DNA of 64,000 nt, from positions 785,507 to 849,506 of the forward strand of contig VZRN01001114.1 of the NCBI GenBank assembly GCA_013397935.1. The letters run 5' to 3'. A program made the translations under genes and the position numbers. The stretch comes from Dasyornis broadbenti (lineage: Eukaryota > Chordata > Aves > Passeriformes > Dasyornithidae). Position 1 is the first letter of the stretch. Every line of letters begins with the position of its first letter. Positions 36,577 to 49,900 of the stretch are shown piece by piece. The notes under the pieces are model-generated. The model saw only the letters and a list, made by a program, of their open reading frames with translations, did no database searches and was not told the origin of the DNA.

Positions 36577-37831
36577 GAATTCTACGTTCAAGCTTATGTT
36601 TATAAATATTTTGCTTTCTGCCCATTCTGTAAGTTTCTTAGTGAACCTGTTTTCTCTTTTGACTGTTCTCTAACTCCTTTTCAAAATGCATAAGCAGTTT
36701 CTAAACAGTATTCATACAAAAAGTATGACCCTGAGACCCTGAGTAACAAGTGAAAGGTATAAACGGATATTTTAATACTGCCATTGTGAGACATGTCAGG
36801 AGTATGGCTGAGAACACTAAACTCACTTTGGCTTCATCTCCTCTAATTGAAGTCCTGCTGCTGTATATGTCCACTGGGCTGAGGCTCTGTCTGTGCTCAG
36901 CATTTGGAGCAGGGGTGAAAGCTGCTGCCTGGTCTCTATCCCCAGAGAAGGACCTGCTCTAGCAGCTGGTGATAGGAGGGTTTGTAGGGAGATGCCCACA
37001 TCACTGGTCTGCCCCCAGAACTGCTCCAGGGCCACAGCAAGAACCTGCTGTCTCTGCTGCTTGAACAGTAGCATTCTGTCCATTGGGTACCACGAGCAAG
37101 GGAGTTTGTCTCCAAACATGGAAAATAAAACCCTTTTGTCCCAAAGCACCCCACTGCTGGCTGAGTTCTCTTCCTCAGTGATTAAAACCAGGGGGACACC
37201 TTTTTGACTCAGTAACCGAGGGAGGGGACAGCCTCCTCTGAGTGGGTGCGCTTTGCCTTTCTTGCACCAGACCAAGCCCCTTAGCTACAGAGATCCAGCA
37301 GCAAAGCAATGTGAAAAGCCCATGGGGAGAAGTAGCACTGGCCTGCAATAGCCCCCACACAGGGACAGGGATGGGGCTGGGATTGGGGCACTCCCCTGAG
37401 TGAGTACAGCTGCTGGAAGGGGATGAAGCAGCATCCGAATGCTTTTAGCAACAGACACAGGACTTGAATCAATAACACAAGAAAGCCTGTGGTCGGCGGC
37501 ATTTCTGGCCACAGCAGATGGACCACCATTCAAGGAAGGGTTTGAGGCTTCCTCTGCCTGAGGGGATTTTAAACCACATTCCCACATTTCAGGCAAGTAC
37601 ACTCATCTCTCTCTGGCCTGTAGGTCTGTGTAGAAACTACAGCGCTGCACAGCCAGGAATCCCAGGGCTGGTAGGAAACTGAGCAAAAAGCATGACTTTT
37701 GTAGGGTAGTTATCTGGGCAGGTCTGCTCTGGTGTCTACACCCAAGAGCATCCCCATCCATGGAGATACTCATACCTCAGCTGGTTATGACCCTGTACTA
37801 CTTGATCTAACTTGAGGTTGTATTTCACTTT
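36577..37831. other. Non-genic sequence
   Basis: No gene or repeat recognised. Several openings of 100-150 codons overlap on opposite strands around 36.8-37.6 kb. They are mutually contradictory and have no domain. Confidence 0.5.
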
Positions 37832-37913
37832 GAAGTTCACCCTGCTCTGAGCGGGGGATGGACTAGATGACCTCCAGAGGTATCTTCAAAGCTAAATTAT
37901 TCAGTGATTCTCT
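37832..37913 (+). repeat. Short CR1 LINE 3' tail
   Basis: CCCTGCTCTGAGCGGGGGAT followed by GGACTAGATGACCTCCAGAG and TTATTCAGTGATTCTCTG is the last 80 bp or so of a CR1 element. Strongly 5'-truncated and non-coding. Confidence 0.85.
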
Positions 37914-40900
37914 GTCTATCACTGTTTTTTATCCAGCTACTGTTTCATGTAAAATCCCTCAGTGAAGTCCCCTAGCCATTAGGTACAGGCATGTTGCTTC
38001 TTGCCTGTTCTACCTCTGTCTCCATAAATCTAAAGTAAGCTCAGCTGTGGAGGTACAGAGTCCTCAGCAGTTTTTTAGCTAATGCAAAAAGATTAAAAGC
38101 TACTGCAGTTGCCAGTAAAGGCAAGACTGTCAGGGTCATTCTTACTTCAATAAAAGCTCCACTAATTTGATCAAAGAACTAAATTATGTATTTTAGTTAT
38201 TTGTGTAACTTAGGGTTATTTAGTTCTCTATAAAATTTTGCATAGAAATCCACTTTTCTTCTGACATCTTTGAGCGAATAGAAATAACTCCAGCATATTG
38301 GAGATAATATAAAAGTGCATTTAATCACAACAGAAAATACGTTGATGTACTTGTTGGGTATAAACACAGGCAGATAAATGTAATCATATACAAAACCATT
38401 GTATTAAATGAAGCCTGAAAAATAAATATATTTATTGTATCTTTTAGTGGCAAATAAATTGAATTTATAATTAAATATTGATTTAAATGTGGGGGATTTT
38501 GTCCATTATGCTTAGATACAGAGAAGTACAGTCAGTACGGATTGCATAATAAAAGATATAAGAGATATACATTAACGCAGACACTGGAAAACAAAAATGT
38601 TGATTTTTAGTATTTTTAGGGTGAGAAGGGTTATACTTTTTAAAAAAAAAGTATTTTCAAAAGAGTGTCCTGTTTTCAAGCTGTATTTATTTGCCATGAA
38701 GTAATGAGTTCCACAGTGTGGTGTGTTGTACAGCAGATGAAAATATTTAGTGTGTTAAATTTATGGCCGAGGGCAAAGAGCTGAACTTGGGAACCTATTT
38801 AAAGTGCAGTGGAAGTCTGTAAAGATAACGATGGGGAGTTGAAAGCAGTGAAGCCTCAGACAGTAATATCTCAATAACAAAGAGCTAATACTTTGCTGCA
38901 GAGGCTTTCTCAGCAACAGTTGGTCCATTTTTGTCATTATGTCTAATCAAGTCCAGTCTTGCCTCGGCCTCCTCAGCCAGCAGACATCCAGCACTTAAAT
39001 ATAACCGTATGTGTCCAGTGCGATTACAAGCGCTGTAACGCGCTCCTGGCTCTGTCCTCCCACCTCCAGCTGGCCCCAGACCCCACGGTGTCACATTCCA
39101 GGTTTCATCCTCTGAATGCGAGTGCTGATGGCACGTGAGGTGGAGGGCTCAGGGAAGGGGTGTGGGCTGGCTGTCTCTCATGGGGAGAAGCATGTCCTTG
39201 CTGAGCCCAGCCACAGCCTCAGACACCCACGATGCAAAACATCACCCATCCTGCCAAAAACCACCCGGAGTCAGTATGGCCTTGGGCTCCCAATGCACCC
39301 ACATCTCTTCAGATGATCATGGACTTCCCTTCCCTGACACAGACCCTGACCCCACTGGAGGCCAAGCATGTAAAACCCCACCCCTGCCAGGCAGAGGACA
39401 GTATTTGCCTCCTTGTGCAAGTGGAGACAGGAGGCAAGAGCCAAAGGCAGGAGCTGTCTGAAGTGCTTTCTGCAATTACACTGGAAAATTCTTTAGCATG
39501 AGTCAGTCATAAAAAATTAAGAAAGTGACAGGGAACAAAATCAACATATGAGAGGTTTCAAAAGGTAAACAACTTGGCTCATAATTTGCTCAGGTTCTAA
39601 TGTTGCCTACATGGCTTAATGCTCTTGAAAGGATTCCTACTTTGAGCTGATTGTTAGAATAAAGACATTAAATTACCCATATTGATTATTAATTATGTAC
39701 AGCCACTGGAATCCCAGTTGTGGCTTTGGATACATTTTTAAACAAGTTTTAGTGAAAAACATACCCCACTACCCTGGGGGAAGCAGAGGAGAAAAGCCTT
39801 TCCACAGCTGGGGTAGGATATAGGGTTGTATTTATCCCCCCTGAGTTTTACCAAAGTCCCTATCCCCACGACCTTTTCCAAAAAGTGTTGAACAGTGGGT
39901 ATGATGGGGTGTCCAGCACAGGTGAGAGGGGATGCATGACCTGGGACTAATAATCACCTTAAGGCCTCTTCTCTGAGCCCAGCTCCAGCTGGGATGAGGA
40001 AGGCAACGATGCTCTTATGAAATAACCTCTCCATATAGTGAGTTGTGTATTCAGTAAGGGAACAAAGGCCTTGAGAAGGTGGTTCTGCTAAATTGTTTTT
40101 AGGATTATAGTTTCCCTTTTGGTACAATGGTCTCTAGTAATATTGGAGAGAACAGAGACGGGCAGAGAGCTCTGCTGTTTCTGCTGTTTCTCCCATTTGT
40201 GCCAAAAGTCTGGAGGAGCAGGCGCAGCTCTGCTGCGGAGGCCAGAGGGCTTGCTCTGGTGTGGTCTGAGCAAAGTGATATGTACCTATACAATGAACAA
40301 ATCAAGGTGTGATTTTAGTGGTGGAACAAGGAGCATGAGCAGCCCACCAGCAAACAGGAAAGAAAGGTAATCCACCACCCCTTTCTACTGTTGTTTCCAG
40401 TGCCATGCTGAAGACAGGCAGGCAGGGGAGAGACATGTTGGGAAGGGCAGTAGGTTACTCCACACTCCTCCCCTAGAAAGGAAGCTGAGTTGCTAATATT
40501 ATCTCTATTTATTATATTTATGTGGTGCTGAGCTCATCTTTGAGACATCTGGGCCCAAGAACAGTAATTAAAATGAACAACTGTTGACAACATTTGTCAC
40601 AAATTGAACAACTGGCATAAATCAAACTGCCTGGAGTCTCAGCCATCTCTCCCAAGGAGTGGAGAAATACCATCTAGCCAAATTAAGAAAGTGCTGTGGA
40701 GAGCAAATGTTTGTGGCACAGATTCAAAAACATGCCAGTGTCGAGTTCTGTTTGGGTTCTGGATGAGCAAGTCCCCAACCCAGGTGCCCTCCTTGAAAGA
40801 TGCTTGTCTGCCCCCCACTCACCCCCACCCTCACCATGCCTCTGATTCCAGGTATGGCACAAACAGAGCAGGTTTTCTGGCAACAGGGAAGGTTTAAAGC

Positions 40901-43900
40901 AGCAGCAAGCTCTGTCTGAGGGTGGATATTGCATTATGGGCAAATACCACTGGCTTTGCTGCATACAGAAGTTTGCAGCTAATGAAAACACAAAGCAAAC
41001 CAAAATCACAGCCAAACCCCTTTGAAATCCATGACATGCAAACATGGAATGTATTTTACACGTACTCCAGAGTAGCCAAGTTCATTAAGGCAAAGCTCTG
41101 TCTAACTCAATATCCCAAAGCAACAGTTTAGGGAATAGCATAAATATGGGTAAGCAAACATGGTGCCATCTTCCAAGCCCTCTCCTCACCTCTGACCATT
41201 TGCAGCTGGGAGGTATTTAAATGACAAGGCTTAAGAATGCACAATCTAACTTAGATAAAAACATGCCAAGCATATAATAATTATGGATCAAGTCCTTCGG
41301 ACATACAAATCCATATAGCACCTTTATTTGTTTCTGAGAAAGCTGGTAGATTTCCTCTACTTAGACCAGAGGCCAATTTAACACCAAAGTCCATTTGTAA
41401 TTTGTGTTGCTTTTCTACTCCCTTCAGATTTTGAGGTTGGACCCAGGTGTTGGTCCTATCCATCACCTTCCCTTTGCTTCATTCAGCTGAAAACACAGGC
41501 ACTTTTCCAAAAGGGGTAACCAGAATTGCCCTAGTGCTGAGGCTCTTCTGTAGTCTATTGGGTCACGAAAAAATCAGGGCCAAATAAAAGCAGGCAAAAC
41601 CACAGAGACACCCCCAGCCTCCCCTGTGGGGCTGCCCTGCCCCAGGGCCCTGCATGACCCCAGGCCAGCTGGATGAAGCGGGCTGCAACTTGTCCCCAGC
41701 CCCAGTGAAGAAGGTGGGACAACAATGCAGAGTTTTATTTCAGGAAGCTCCCTGGCCCGAGCAGCTCTTACTCACAGGGTGCGTTCTCGAGTTTTGCATT
41801 CATGTGGCTGCAAATGGGTGCAGGAGTTCATGCCTCCTCACATAGCTCCATGAGCGGGGTCAGAGTAGCCAGAAGCTGCATGTGGGACATCTGACAACAG
41901 CTAGGGGAAGAAGCATAGCAAAAGATCAGACTTTGCTGCCCAGGTCTGTGAGTCTCATTCTCTCCCACAACAATTCTGAGGCTTACAAGGAGTCCCCTAG
42001 GTGTCTCCTCTTTGGCTGCTGAAGGTGCACCACCACGTGCCCAGCCTACAATTGCCTCCTTTCCACCTTTCCAAGCTGACTCAGTTGTTTTACAAGGTTG
42101 CTGAAAGGGGTGAGGGTCCTCTCTTGCCAGTATTTGTTCTCCTTTCCTCTCTCAGCAGTGCCCATCTTCACCTCTGCAGACCTGAGATAGCTCCTTGCAT
42201 CTGGATTCAGAAAAACTCCAGTTTTCTGGTGTTTCTCAAAGTGTATAAAGGCTCAAAGACTGTGTGCATGCAACCCTTCAAGTAACATTTGCGGCTTTCT
42301 TCTTACTCTTATTTATTATGTGTTTGGCACCAGCTGTGGCTTGAAGCATTGTTATACCAAGCACCATGCAAACACAGAGCAGAAAAGCTGCTGGTGACTA
42401 GAAGACCTTGCAATCTTAATAGCCTAAATCATTGCTGTGATTATATACAGGGGGAAAAGTGCTAATTCATGCTGGAATCCACCCAGCTGGAAAAGGACAA
42501 ATGGGTAAGTCCTTATTTTCTCACAGCCTTAATCAGAGCCTCACATGCTGTTCTTGCAGCATCTCTGCTGTTTCCAGTGGTGACCCCTTCAGGTTCATCT
42601 CAGTCTTCCAGACTGTCCTGCTCTAGTGACATACAATCATAACAATGCTTTTCTAGAATAGAGAAAGCCTGTGATTACTACAGGGATGATTTGGCTTTGG
42701 CTTTCGGTCTTCAGGATTTGGTCTTATTAATGACATTCTGGTGAAAATCAAACACTTGCTTTATTTGGAGTGTGAGATATGTGTCTAGAAAGGAAGTAAT
42801 TGTGGTATGGTTTTACTTTTGGCAAGCTAAAGTAAACAACAGGCTGGCTAGATCGATATGATGTCCAAGAACTTTCCTATCACAGGGGCTGAGATGCTGG
42901 GTCTGCTTGCTTTGTTTGCACTGGCCAGTATAAAACAATCTGCATACCATAATCTGAAAGGAAAGGTCAGCCCAAAGGTCGTAAGTTTTAAGGTTGTTAC
43001 TTCAAAGACATTTATCTCCTTTACAACACCATTAAGTCCCTGGTAATGGTCTATTGTCTTTCATCATCTCAACCTCTTCACCTGTGTGTTTATGTTTGGC
43101 CAAGCCTCCCGATGTGGGCACAGGCTAAGCAGGTGCTTGGTGGCCCCTGCTTGAGGGAGCACACTCCGTGTTATTTGAGAAAGCGGCAGGCTGTTACAAG
43201 ACTATCAAGCCGTAACCACAGTCCTCCTCTTCCCCCTTCCTGCAGAAACCAGTAGTTAAATCCTGCAGTTTTCAGCTGTTGTTTCCGTTCCAGCTCTTCT
43301 TGCCCTTTTCGATTGCACTGTTCAGGCGGGGATCTCCAGTGAGGTGGCTCCTCTGAGATGGCTGGCCCCTGCCTCTCTCACTCCAGTGCTGGCAGAGGAT
43401 GAGTTTGTTTGTAACGCCTGGGAATGACCCCCTCTTCTCTCTATCCTCTGTTTTATACTATGAAACTTGGATGCCTATCCCATCACCACCATTAGTCTAC
43501 AACTCTTGGGGCAAGATGTCATCTCCTTGTTGCAGTAATTCAGATACTGTCCCACTGACTTCAGTGGGTGTAACAAGAGCAAAGTCCATCAGCTGAATAT
43601 CAAAAAAAACCCCTTTCTTAAAGACCTTGATGATGTGTCCCAGGGTTAATTTCACATGCAGAAACACCCCCTTCTAATGGGCACCTTCTTGGGATTGCTA
43701 GAACACCTGAGGCACAGAGTGCACTGTGATTAAGTTCCCCTAAACTGAAAAATTCAAATACTTCTTGTTTTCTTTTTTGCTAAGGTGCACCATACCTAGA
43801 TGCACATAGCCTGGTCATGCCCAAAGGGCAAGGTTTAATCTCTTTGCATCCACAGCAGTCTCAAGAGTTCCATAATATTTGCAGTTTCAATGAGAGACCA

Positions 43901-46900
43901 GAGTCTCCACTGCACGGAGATGCTGTGACCGAGCGAAGAAAATCTTTTTCATTCTCAGCTATTTTGCCTTCCAATTTGCAGCAACTCTCCTGCTGTCAAG
44001 AGAGGGAACATGGGTTTGGTGTGTGGTGTGAAGAGGTAGGAACTCTGTGGGGCATGCTGAGCGTGGGGTCATGCTGCTGGATGAGGACGACTGCTGAGCC
44101 CCTGGATGGGAAGGAGGAAGTAGTGCCCTAGGTCTTGGCTGAAGACTGAGGGATGCAGCACAAAGAGTCACTCAAGAGCACTCACACGAGCAGGGCCAGG
44201 TGTCTGCTTCATGCAGAGTCTAGGGCCCCTCCTACAATCCTGAGGCATTGTAGTTATTGTCGGGTGTTACCAGGTATTTTTATTGATCTTTCTAATTATT
44301 ATACAGATCATCACAAATTTTCTAAAGATGTTCCTTGTTTTCTTTCCATCAGGAAGTAGTGGGGGGTGTTTTTCAGGCTTTCCTAGGAGGGTTGGTAAGT
44401 GCAATTTCCACTTAGAAGTTTCCCCTATAAGTTTGTGTTCCACTCACGTAACTTAACTGAACCTAAATGTTTGGGCTGAAATTCTCATGGCATGTTGAAT
44501 TAGCTAGGAAAATAATCAATTAAGTGAACTGGACATTTCTATCAGTAAGAAATTAAGAAAGAAACTCTCCTGATGAATTCTAGCACTGTTGCATTTGGCC
44601 CTTGTGTCTTAAAATTACTTAAGGGCTCAGAATATGTGTTTTCCTGTTCCCATGAAAAGATGGTCAAATTTGATGAAGCTGTGAAAAAAACTCAATCTGC
44701 CACATCTGTGTAGGTTTTGCCTAAGGTTTGGTAGTTCTTATCCCAAATATTCTGCCTGCCCTGAGCATAACCCAGCTCAAGCAGGGAGGGACAGAGCAGG
44801 GCTTTTCCTGAGATTTCTTCTTCAGGTCCTGGTGTCCCAGGCACTGCTTGGAAAGCAGAAAGCATCTCTCTTGTGCTCCCAGTGCCTCCCAGCTAAGGTG
44901 CAAGACAGGAAATGAGAAATGTAAAGGTTTTGGAGAGTGGGAAAGAGCAGCTGGACAGAATTAATTCTGGTACATGGCTGTGAAGCAGGGGCTGGAGCAG
45001 ACCCAGGCTAAGAAGACAGGAGGGATGATGATGGTAAAATGTCTCTTACACACTAGAGCACCTGTTTCAGTAGACCTTTGGCTTTTTCTATTGTGCTGTC
45101 ATACTGGCAAGTGAAATCTTTGGCAAAAGTTGATGAAAAGCCACAATTCTCAGCCTGCAGAGAAGCCCAGTGACAGAAAATTTTGGGGGTGTTTTTTCTT
45201 TTTCTTTTTTTTCTTTATTGTTGTTGCTATTGTTTTGTTTGCATCATATTTTTGCTCCAAACTGGGATGAATATCTGAAATACTGATTTTTATTTTTTTT
45301 ACTGGACAACTTTTTAAAGTTTCTTTTTTCTACAGTGGTGTCCTTAATAATCACATTTATTAACCTTTAACTTATTTGCTTTGCAATGTTATACTCCTTT
45401 TATGTATAGCTAGTGTGTAACTTTATACAATATCTGAACTGTTTTAAGAAGATGTTGTATGAGGAACACACTCATGCATTGCATAGCCATAGAGTTTTCA
45501 TTTTCATCTCTTCCAGCAGTGAAGAAATATACTATTTAATAGGCACTCTGTTATTCACTGGAAATGTATAGGTCAAAACTCTTTGGGGTCTAATTACTGT
45601 AAATACTAGATATTTATTTATCTAAATTCTACACATGTTGATCCACGTTTATAAACAAATATGTAGTTACGGGAAATTGCAGAGGAATTTTATAATTCTG
45701 ATCTCTCATTTGCTAAAACTCTGATTTGGCCAGCCATGTACTGCAGATTTATTTCTTTATTAATTCCATTATTAGACCCAGAATTCAGAATGAAGTTTTG
45801 CTATGTGGGCTCTTGTGGTCACACGCTCCTGTTTGAAGCCTGAGGCTGTACGTAACAGCCTGTTCTTCATGCTTTTTAGTGAGAACAGAACAGAAATGTT
45901 TGCATTTGATAGCTGCGAATGATGCTCTTTCTCTTCATTTCTCTGTCGACTTTGCTGAAAAGCTAAGGATGTCCATGTTCTCAGCTCGCAGAAGGTGGAA
46001 AAATGCCAAAAAATTCAAAGGAGTCTTCACCAGCCAGGAACTTGCCCCATAATTTTTATTTTAGGCAGAAGAGGGAGTATAAACATTTCCACAGGCCTGG
46101 AAAGAACTCCTTTCTACGTGCTTATTACATGCTTCAAGTAGACATTTTTAGAAATTAGTAGTTGTTCAAAAATGAAAAACTGGCTGGTTGCATCTCTCTG
46201 CCAGCATACTCACCAAATTGGTAGAGTTCATAACTCATTACAGAGAGTGAGAATTTAGCATTAGCTTCACAAAAAGTGGGAGAAATAGTTGTCTAAGGGG
46301 ACTTCAGGCAAAAATTACAAAGCTCCTTCTGGTTTTGCTTAATTGGTTTCTTGTCGGGCCCTGCTGCCCTTCCCACTCTGTGCTTCCTCCATCCAGCTAA
46401 CAAAGCTGATTATAAAGCCTGATGTGACAGGCTTAGGGCAGGCGTGTTGGAAGTCAAATTAATGTGTTGTGCTTTTTCTGTTAAACCAAACCTCGAATGG
46501 ATCCATTCTTAAAGGCCTTGGCTGCTGCTGCCAAGGGCCTCTCATGCAAATGGCCACTGCTGTACTACCTGGGGAGGGTCCCAGTGAAGATCCATGCCAG
46601 AATAACTCTTCTCCTTCCACATTTAACAACCCACCAGCCCCTCCAACAATGTTAGTCTGACTCTCAGAACTAATACTGAGCTATAAGAGAAGGGACAAAT
46701 CTGCTGTTGATACACTGCCAATGCTCATTGCAATTACCTGGGGTGGAACAGCAATAACGCAGTGTTCCTGGTGTTCCTCGCAAAGGGATTTGAAATAACT
46801 TATTTCCAAATAATTTTATTTTACCTCTGACACTGTGCTCTATCTTCGGTGGATTTTTTTCACCTACAAGACTAAATTTACCAGTATGGTTCTACCATGC

Positions 46901-49900
46901 CTGCCACTTGGTTCCCAGATTTCATATGACCAGCAATAGTGGAGGTGGACTATCTGTTTAAGAGAGTACCCTAGTTTCTTTACGTCAAGTATGCAGCATT
47001 TTGCAGACCTGCCTTTCTTGCAAGGATGCTGTCCTTTGGGAGCTCTGAACAGTGAGCTATGTATATGGATGTACAACACAACGTGTAGTTTTTTAAAGTT
47101 TTTCCCTGCTTGCATCATAGATAATTTCTAATATGTTTAAATTACCATCTTATTTGATTTCAATGAGTTATCAATACTGTGTTATACATAAACAGCCTGA
47201 AAATTAGGCCCAGATTTCATGTCAAGTCTGTATTACAGGCTCAGATTTCCTTGGGGGCAAGTGGAAGAAAAGAAAAAGACGGAGGGTGTTTGCTTGACTG
47301 TCTGCTTGACTGTCTCATTTCCCCAGGCATTGCCATAGTTTTCCTCTGGCTGACAGCAGAGGTACATGGAGGACTCATCTCCACTGCTGCTTCACCTCTC
47401 ACCTGAGTCCTGTATCCCATTTTTGGGGAGCCTAACATCTTTATCTGCCTTTAAGGGAATTTGGCTGCCTATGACCTTCTACAGTGGTGTGTGTGAAGCA
47501 TACTTTTAAATACTTGGAGAGATTAAAATAAACTGCCAGCAAGTGGTCAATGAGTAATAGAAGTGCCTAAACATGGCAGTAAGTGAAAACATGCTTGGTT
47601 TTAGATTATTTCAATTATTCTGATAAAATATATTTTCCTCTCGTACATGATTATGCTTCTGATGAGGAATCTGTACCCAAAAGTGTCTATATGGCACATG
47701 CTAGCACATTATCTGCTATGCCGTATAGTATCAGATACAAACTTCTTCCTAGCTGGATGCTGAATTCATGTTTTGAAAAGTCACTAAGTCTAACTCCGGC
47801 ATTTTGGAAGCCTGCATAGGCACAGATATTTGAGCTGTCTTTTGTTCTGGTGAGACTCAGGGGGCTGTTGCTTGGCACCCTGGAGGTCCCAAATCAACAT
47901 TTATTTATTTTTATACCAGGTCCCCAAGGATGGACCACACTGAGAGCTCCAACAGTCAGTCCTGACATGGAAAAGGAGAAGAGAGGGAGAGGGAAGTTTC
48001 TATAAAATTAATAACAAGCTTGGGTTTTCATATTCCTTGTTTGTCTGCTGTATAGGACATAACATCAAGGAGAGAGCTGGAGGTGTGTGTTGCCTGTGGT
48101 AGGGAAGGCAAAAGTGAAAAGAGACAGGACAGTCCATGACATGGCTCATAACCATCTGCCTCTGTCTCCTGAAATGCAGTGGAAATACTTTATACGAAGC
48201 CAGGTAAGGATGAGCTATTTGGGTGTTTGTACACAAAAAATTTATGAATGGAGACAGCTTTTAGGAAAAAATTATGATTTATTTGAAAGTAATGAGTGAA
48301 ACCGAATGAGATGCCTTGATGCTTTTCCACTTCATAGGCAAGCAAAACCTATGGCTCCTGCTGGACATCTCTCCCAGGACTAGTAATATGAGAATATATT
48401 TTCATCTTTAAATTGAGAGACCTACATGCACAAAGAGCTTTAGACATCCCAGGAAATCAATGGGAATTAGATCTCCAGATGCCTCTATGAATTTGGCATA
48501 ATTAGTTCCAGGAAAACACTGCCCAGACACTTTTTCCCTGCTACATATGGGAATGAAATGCAAGCAGGGATATTTTCGAACAACTGTAGAAATCACACAC
48601 TTGTGGATTTATATAAGTAAACATTTCTTTCTAGTTTTGCTCAGGTGAGAAGAGATCAGAGATGGGACAGGAATCTACAGGGCTCAGGGATGTTGAACAC
48701 TTTTCAATTTATGAAATCACTGGGAACAGAGCAAGTACAGACACAAGTCACAAATCAGCGGGTGACACAAGCCAAAAGTAGTTTTTAAAGGAAGGCAAAC
48801 AGGCCTGGTTCTTAATGAGGCTGCAGATGTTACTTGAGATTTTGCTCCAGTAACTATCAAGACCGCACTAGCATTACACACAGATGTTACGCCAAATGAT
48901 CTTGGGAAGCGGGGGTGTGATGTCATTGGGGGGGTTTCAAATCTGGAACACATAATCAACTTATCTTTGGTCTGAGAGCTCTCGTTATAGACCCCTGGGC
49001 TTTGTTCACATGTCTATTTGCATAGGAGTGCCCTGAGGAGAGATCCTGTTCCATGACACACATAACTATGGTGACAGTCCAACATACCTGTTGTTTAAGT
49101 TTCTTCTTATGGGTGGATATAACATATTTTGGAGAAGAATTATGGTTGGGGGGAAAGAGGATGAATGGTCTAACTCCCCATCCAGTTCCGAAAACATATT
49201 ACTTCCAGAGGAAACCCTGAGAGCATGTAGAGTCTAAGCTCTCCAGGGTACAGTGATCATCCAAATATTTTCTGAATAAATCACCCAGCTGAACTGTGTT
49301 GTATTCATAACAATGATTATTAGTAATGAGTAGTAAGATGGTATTTTAAGGGGCTTTTCCTCTAATTAATATTGTTACATTTTACTTGGGCAAAATTTCT
49401 CTGTCCCCACCCTTTTGTCACAGTCATGAACCTCTTATTTTGTCTTGCTGAAAAACCTCCTTAAGTGGCTCCTAAAATAGAAGTTGGCTCAGATACTCAT
49501 CACATTTCTGCTTTTGCTAGACGAATTTGAAAAGAATAGAAAAAACAACAGCCATTTCTATTATTGGATGTTTCTTCTGAAAATAAATCTCATGGTCAAT
49601 ACTCTGATGCTAAAAATAAGTTGCTGTGCTGAAGCCAACATGGCTACTGTCTCACTTGATTCCCACTGAGCACATATTTAAGGGCCTTTTTGAGTCAACA
49701 TATTATAAAACAGGCCTTGCAAGGAGCAGGGAGAATGGTGATAGTACTAACAACTCCTCTTCATCTTCCAAACGAAGTGTGTGGGACCTGTGGCTCAATA
49801 CCAGACATGTAAAATCTTCACCTTTCATATAGAGAAATATTTTCCTGTAGAGTTTAATGATGAGTTAGGTCTTTATAAACATGAGTATGCTCCAATTATT